DNA from: Nanobdellota archaeon
GTDB taxonomy: Archaea > Nanobdellota > Nanobdellia > Woesearchaeales > B3-WOES
Direction of reading: 5' to 3'
DNA: 7,103 nt
NCBI GenBank assembly: GCA_023131705.1
Contig: JAGLZG010000070.1
Coordinates: forward strand, 1-7,103
Shown here one piece after another: positions 4,237 to 7,103 of this stretch. Each line of letters starts with the position of its first letter. Within the stretch, counting starts at the first letter, position 1. The translations under genes were made by a program, and so were the position numbers. The notes under the pieces were generated by a model. The model was not told the origin of the DNA, ran no database searches, and saw nothing but the letters and a program-made list of their open reading frames with translations.

Positions 4237-4545
4237 TCACTCAATCATTTCAATCTCAATATTAAGTCCCTCAGGGATAGGAACCCTCATGACCATTCTT
4301 AAGGCTCTTTCATCTACACCTAAGTCTATAAGCCTTTTATGAACTCTCATCTCATATCTTTCCCAAGAAGCCTTGCCCTCGCCATCAGGGCTTTTACGGG
4401 TAGTAACCTTTAATTTTTTAGTAGGAAGAGGTATAGGTCCTCTTATATCAACACCAGTCTTATTAGCAATATCTTTAATATAGGTGCATACTTCATTTAC
4501 CTTGTCTATATCAGCGCTTGCTAATTTTATTCTTGCTTTTGGCAT
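4237..4545 (-). CDS. rps10: 30S ribosomal protein uS10
   Basis: 102 residues, the normal length for archaeal S10 (eukaryotic S20 homolog). It begins MPKARIKLASADIDKVNEVC and contains the conserved GPIPLPTKKLKVTTRKSPDG (36-55), which includes the exposed loop, and the KRLIDLGVDERALRMVMRVP region near the C-terminus. It belongs to the head of the small subunit. Gene order EF-2, EF-1A, uS10 is that of the archaeal str operon. It is separated from EF-1A by 88 nt containing a U-tract and two related hairpins, so its expression may be set apart from EF-1A. The SD is weak (GAGAGAG just before the ATG). No anomalies in the protein. Confidence 0.97.
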   Translation of the reverse strand: MPKARIKLASADIDKVNEVCTYIKDIANKTGVDIRGPIPLPTKKLKVTTRKSPDGEGKASWERYEMRVHKRLIDLGVDERALRMVMRVPIPEGLNIEIEMIE

Positions 4546-4554
4546 TTTTCTCTC

Positions 4555-4602
4555 TCAACTGCAACCGGTGTTTACCACCATGATAAACCCAGGGTTCACC
4601 AT
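4555..4602 (-). other. candidate 15-codon upstream ORF in the uS10 leader
   Basis: The minus strand encodes MVNPGFIMVVNTGCS followed by TGA, ending 9 nt before the uS10 ATG. It lies across both hairpins and ends at the weak uS10 SD. Only a poor AGG precedes its ATG. It may be chance; recorded because it spans the whole structured spacer. Confidence 0.2.
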
Positions 4603-4607
4603 GAACC
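4565..4607 (-). repeat. two tandem related hairpins between EF-1A and uS10 genes
   Basis: On the minus strand, hairpin A (4607-4593) is GGTTCA-TGG-TGAACC, a perfect 6-bp stem with a 3-nt loop. Hairpin B (4588-4570) is GTTTAT-CATGGTG-GTAAAC, five pairs plus a U-G wobble, extendable by two G-C pairs (4590/4567 and 4589/4568) past a one-base bulge. The units look like an imperfect tandem duplication: GGTT, CATGGTG and AAC occur in the same order in both. Function is unknown; an mRNA-processing, attenuation or ribosomal-protein-binding element is possible. Confidence 0.55.
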
Positions 4608-4617
4608 TAAATTAAAG

Positions 4618-4635
4618 GAAAAAAATAAAAAATTT
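4618..4635 (-). terminator. U-rich tract directly after EF-1A
   Basis: From the stop codon on, the minus strand reads TAAATTTTTTATTTTTTT then CC. This is a typical archaeal U-tract terminator, possibly partial because uS10 follows without a strong promoter of its own. Confidence 0.5.
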
Positions 4636-5917
4636 AGCTTTTCTTAACAAGGTCAATGCACATTCCAGCAGCCACTGTTGCTCCGGAATCCCTTATAGCA
4701 AACCTTGACATTTGTGGAATATCCTTTTGCTTTTCAATAACAAGCGGTTGCATTGGTTTTACCTTGACAATTGCAGCATCTCCATTTTTTATGAAATCTG
4801 GATTTTCCTGTAAAGTCTCACCAGTTGCCGGGTTTAATTTTTTCTCAATAGCAACAACCTGACAGGCTACCTGTGCTGTATGTATATGGAATACAGGTGT
4901 ATATCCGACAGTTATAACACTTGGGTGGTTTAAAACAACCATTTGTGCTGTAAATTCTGAAGCAATTGTCGGAACATTGTCAGCATGCCCTAAAACATCC
5001 CCTCTTGCAATATCCTTTTTGCCTATTCCCCTTACATTAAATCCAATGTTATCTCCTGGTTCTGCCTGCTGCATCTGTTCATGATGCATCTCCATAGACT
5101 TAACCTCTCCAGGAACTCCTTTTCCTTCTCTGCCGGGAACTACAATAATCTTGTCACCCACTTTCATAATGCCTGTTTCAACTCTTCCAACAGGTACAAC
5201 CCCTATTCCGGTTATATTATAAACATCCTGTATAGGAAGCCTTAATGGTAAATCAACTGGTTTTTCCGGAATGCTTAAGGTATCCATTGTTTTAAGCAAA
5301 GTCTCTCCTTTATACCAATCCATATTGCTGCTTTTTTCAACAATATTGTCCCCTACCAAAGATGCAACTGGTACAAATAATATCTTGCTTGAGTCATAAC
5401 CAACTGATTTCAATAGTTTTTCAACATCAGCCTTAACTTCATTAAATCTCTTCTCATCATATTTTACCATATCCATCTTGTTAATGGCTATTATCAACTG
5501 GTTAACACCCAGTGTTTTTGATAAGAAAATATGCTCTTTTGTCTGGGCCATAACCCCGTCATTTGCAGCTACAACCAAAACACCTGCATCTGCTTGTGAT
5601 GCTCCTGTAATCATGTTCTTAATAAAGTCCTTGTGTCCAGGCGCATCAATTATTGTAAAATAATACTTGTCTGTCTCGAATTTCTTATGAGCCAGATCAA
5701 TTGTAACTCCCCTTTCTCTCTCTTCCTTTAGGTTATCCATGATAAAAGCAAACTCAAATCCAGCTTTTCCCAGCTCTTTTGCTTTCTCCTTTAACTTCCT
5801 CATAGTTTGTTCATCTATATTCTTGCTATCATATAATAGTCTTCCAACTGTTGTAGACTTGCCATGGTCAACATGACCTACAAATACTAAATTCATGTGT
5901 GGTTTTTTTTCTGCCAT
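4634..5917 (-). CDS. tuf: translation elongation factor EF-1A (EF-Tu homolog)
   Basis: 427-residue GTPase that delivers aminoacyl-tRNA to the ribosomal A site in the cytoplasm; full length for archaeal EF-1A. GTPase motifs are G1 GHVDHGKST (14-22), G2 with T72 in RGVTIDLAH, G3 DAPGH (91-95), G4 NKMD (146-149), and G5 in FVPVAS (181-186) followed by GDN. Domain 2 starts around PLRLPIQDVYNITGIGVVPV and domain 3 ends in the conserved SRFAIRDSGATVAAG segment. The ATG is preceded at 10 nt by AGGAGG, and the gene has its own BRE/TATA promoter in the spacer after EF-2, consistent with high expression. I see no substitutions in nucleotide-binding motifs. Confidence 0.98.
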   Translation of the reverse strand: MAEKKPHMNLVFVGHVDHGKSTTVGRLLYDSKNIDEQTMRKLKEKAKELGKAGFEFAFIMDNLKEERERGVTIDLAHKKFETDKYYFTIIDAPGHKDFIKNMITGASQADAGVLVVAANDGVMAQTKEHIFLSKTLGVNQLIIAINKMDMVKYDEKRFNEVKADVEKLLKSVGYDSSKILFVPVASLVGDNIVEKSSNMDWYKGETLLKTMDTLSIPEKPVDLPLRLPIQDVYNITGIGVVPVGRVETGIMKVGDKIIVVPGREGKGVPGEVKSMEMHHEQMQQAEPGDNIGFNVRGIGKKDIARGDVLGHADNVPTIASEFTAQMVVLNHPSVITVGYTPVFHIHTAQVACQVVAIEKKLNPATGETLQENPDFIKNGDAAIVKVKPMQPLVIEKQKDIPQMSRFAIRDSGATVAAGMCIDLVKKS

Positions 5918-5927
5918 ATTAAAACAT

Positions 5928-5933
5928 CCTCCT
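5928..5933 (-). promoter_or_regulatory. Shine-Dalgarno of EF-1A
   Basis: AGGAGG on the minus strand, 10 nt before the ATG at 5917. Confidence 0.85.
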
Positions 5934-5983
5934 GATTAAACATTTATTTTTAAGTGTTATTATTATATATGGGATTTTATGCG

Positions 5984-6001
5984 TATTTATAAAGGTTTCG
6001 G
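5984..6001 (-). promoter_or_regulatory. archaeal BRE/TATA promoter of EF-1A
   Basis: The minus strand reads CCGAAACC (BRE) followed directly by TTTATAAATA, the best promoter match in the window. Transcription would start near 5960-5964, giving a leader of about 45 nt with a strong SD. It begins 10 nt after the EF-2 stop, so EF-1A can be transcribed independently of EF-2. Confidence 0.8.
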
Positions 6002-6011
6002 AAAAACAATT

Positions 6012-7103
6012 CTATGCCCCGACCATAGCATCAGTCAATCCCTTTCTTTCTCTTATCTGTTTTATTATCTTTTCCTGCAGCTCAGCAGGCAGCCTTTCAA
6101 ACATCTGGTCTATTAAGCTTGAAACACCCCTTCCGGATGTAGCTGACCTTAAATCAGAACTCCACCCAAACATGTCTCCTACAGGCATCTTTGCCTTTGC
6201 AATTACTAAGCTTCCTTCCTGGTTCATCTCAAGCAACTGTCCTCTCTTGTTTGCAATCAATTTTGATATCTCTCCCATATTATCAGCAGGGCCTTCTATA
6301 TGCAGTATCTGCAATGGCTCAAATATGATTGGTTTAGCCATCATCATAGCACCCCTTATACCCGCCCTTACAGCAGGATACACCTGTGCTGGTCCCCTGT
6401 GAATTGCATCTTCATGCAGCTTCATATCTGTCAGTGTAACCTTCACTTTTATGCAGGGGTCTCGTGCCAAAGGGCCTTTTTTCATGACATCCTCAAACAT
6501 ATCCAATATCATCTCAATTACCTCCCCTATATGAACCTGTCCACGGGTAGCATCCACAAATATATTTCTGTTAAATATATCCTTGACTTTCACAGCCTCC
6601 TTGCTTTTCATACCGCAACTTACTAATGTGTCTCTTATCTTATCATCCTTTTTCTTTATCCTCATCTCAGGCAAATCTCCTTTTTTAACAGCATTATAAA
6701 TAGGCTCATCAAGAGGCTCTACCTTAAATAAAAATTTATTGTGCTTATTAGGTGTCTTTCCCTCCACCTCTGGGCTTGCCTTTTGTATTGCTTCCCTATA
6801 AACAACAATAGGGGGGCTTGTCTTAACATCAACATTTTTCTCACTCTTTATCCTGTTTTCAATAACCTCTAAATGAAGCTCACCCATGCCATGCATCAGA
6901 TGCTCTCCAGTTTCCTCGTTAATCTCTATCTGCACAGTAGGATCTTCCTTAGCAACCTGCTTTAAGACCTCTACCAGCTTAGGCAAATCACTTGGCTTTG
7001 CTGCTTCTATCGCTTTTGTAACAACAGGATCAAAAATATGCTTTATCTTCTCAAAAGGCTCTGTCTCGCTTTCAGTTATAGTTTCACCTGGAAATGATTT
7101 AAT
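6012..7103 (-). CDS. fusA: translation elongation factor EF-2, C-terminal half (partial at window edge)
   Basis: The reading frame is open to the right edge, giving 363 codons (about half of a normal archaeal EF-2 of some 730 residues); the GTPase domain lies outside. The first visible residues are IKSFPGETITESETEPFEKI. A TTG at 6986 is an internal Leu codon in SDLPKLVEVLKQ, not a start. Domain III is seen in EDPTVQIEINEETGEHL and MGELHLEVIENRIK. Domain IV contains LHEDAIHRGPAQ; the HRG histidine (codon 6401-6399) is the diphthamide site modified in archaea and eukaryotes. Domain V follows with EPLQILHIEGPADNMGEI and ends with a MVGA tail before TAG. The protein translocates tRNA and mRNA on the ribosome. 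It lies upstream of EF-1A and uS10, as in the str operon. Confidence 0.97.
   Translation of the reverse strand: MKSFPGETITESETEPFEKIKHIFDPVVTKAIEAAKPSDLPKLVEVLKQVAKEDPTVQIEINEETGEHLMHGMGELHLEVIENRIKSEKNVDVKTSPPIVVYREAIQKASPEVEGKTPNKHNKFLFKVEPLDEPIYNAVKKGDLPEMRIKKKDDKIRDTLVSCGMKSKEAVKVKDIFNRNIFVDATRGQVHIGEVIEMILDMFEDVMKKGPLARDPCIKVKVTLTDMKLHEDAIHRGPAQVYPAVRAGIRGAMMMAKPIIFEPLQILHIEGPADNMGEISKLIANKRGQLLEMNQEGSLVIAKAKMPVGDMFGWSSDLRSATSGRGVSSLIDQMFERLPAELQEKIIKQIRERKGLTDAMVGA

Noticed and set aside
4561..4612. Possible tRNA or T-arm in the EF-1A to uS10 spacer (GGTTCA sequence)
   Set aside because: The loop is 3 nt rather than 7, and no acceptor or anticodon arms can be built around it.
4656..6626. 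Plus-strand open frames opposite EF-1A and EF-2
   Set aside because: Antisense shadows of strongly conserved genes.
6984..6986. TTG as a start of the EF-2 fragment
   Set aside because: The frame continues to the window edge with conserved EF-2 residues upstream (for example PFEKI and AAKPSDLPKL), so this is an internal leucine codon.
1..7103. CRISPR arrays, insertion sequences, rRNA or tRNA genes
   Set aside because: No regularly spaced repeats, transposase-like frames, terminal inverted repeats or structured RNA gene signatures were seen. The only direct repeats found are the DUF5320 paralog blocks and short Cys-motif codon repeats.

Overview
The window is archaeal. It carries archaeal-type EF-2 (with the diphthamide histidine context), archaeal EF-1A and a 102-residue archaeal/eukaryotic-type uS10, in the order of the archaeal str operon. 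Several promoters have a purine-rich BRE followed by a TATA box, and Shine-Dalgarno (SD) sites are of the GGAGGT type. The DNA is AT-rich with U-tract terminators. An AT-rich DPANN-type lineage (for example Woesearchaeota or Pacearchaeota) is my guess from style, not something the sequence proves.

Layout. Positions 1-2681 hold a minus-strand operon read from right to left: a Gly-rich DUF5320 protein with a coiled-coil tail, a PduL-type phosphotransacylase, a DUF134/UPF0251 DNA-binding protein, a CDF cation transporter, and the first 27 codons of a NifX/NafY-like (PF02579) protein cut by the left edge. The 146-bp divergent region 2682-2827 separates this operon from a plus-strand SAM methyltransferase (2828-3445). 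It holds a BRE/TATA promoter and two tandem palindromes with TGAA-N6-TTCA cores. The methyltransferase converges, with a 4-bp gap, on a second minus-strand operon: a DtxR/MntR-family metalloregulator (3723-4106) and a second DUF5320 protein (3450-3707). That operon starts from a promoter whose TATA-to-start interval contains a near-consensus DtxR operator. Positions 4237-7103 hold the translation block: EF-2 (C-terminal half only), EF-1A behind its own strong promoter, and uS10 behind an unusual 88-nt spacer with two related hairpins.

How it fits together. The left two thirds look like a metal or iron-sulfur homeostasis locus: a metal-dependent repressor, a CDF exporter, a NifX-like cluster-binding protein, two DUF5320 proteins, and a DUF134 protein. 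The most striking structural signal is that the CDF transporter and the DUF134 DNA-binding protein end in the same Gly/Arg-rich linker plus six-cysteine module with identical cysteine spacing. A shared metal- or cluster-binding tail thus links transport to putative gene control. The two DUF5320 genes are paralogs with near-identical DNA blocks, one under a DtxR-like operator and the other under ArsR/SmtB-like operators. The enzyme embedded in the operon, PduL, would link acyl-CoA energy metabolism to this metal locus; that link is inference.
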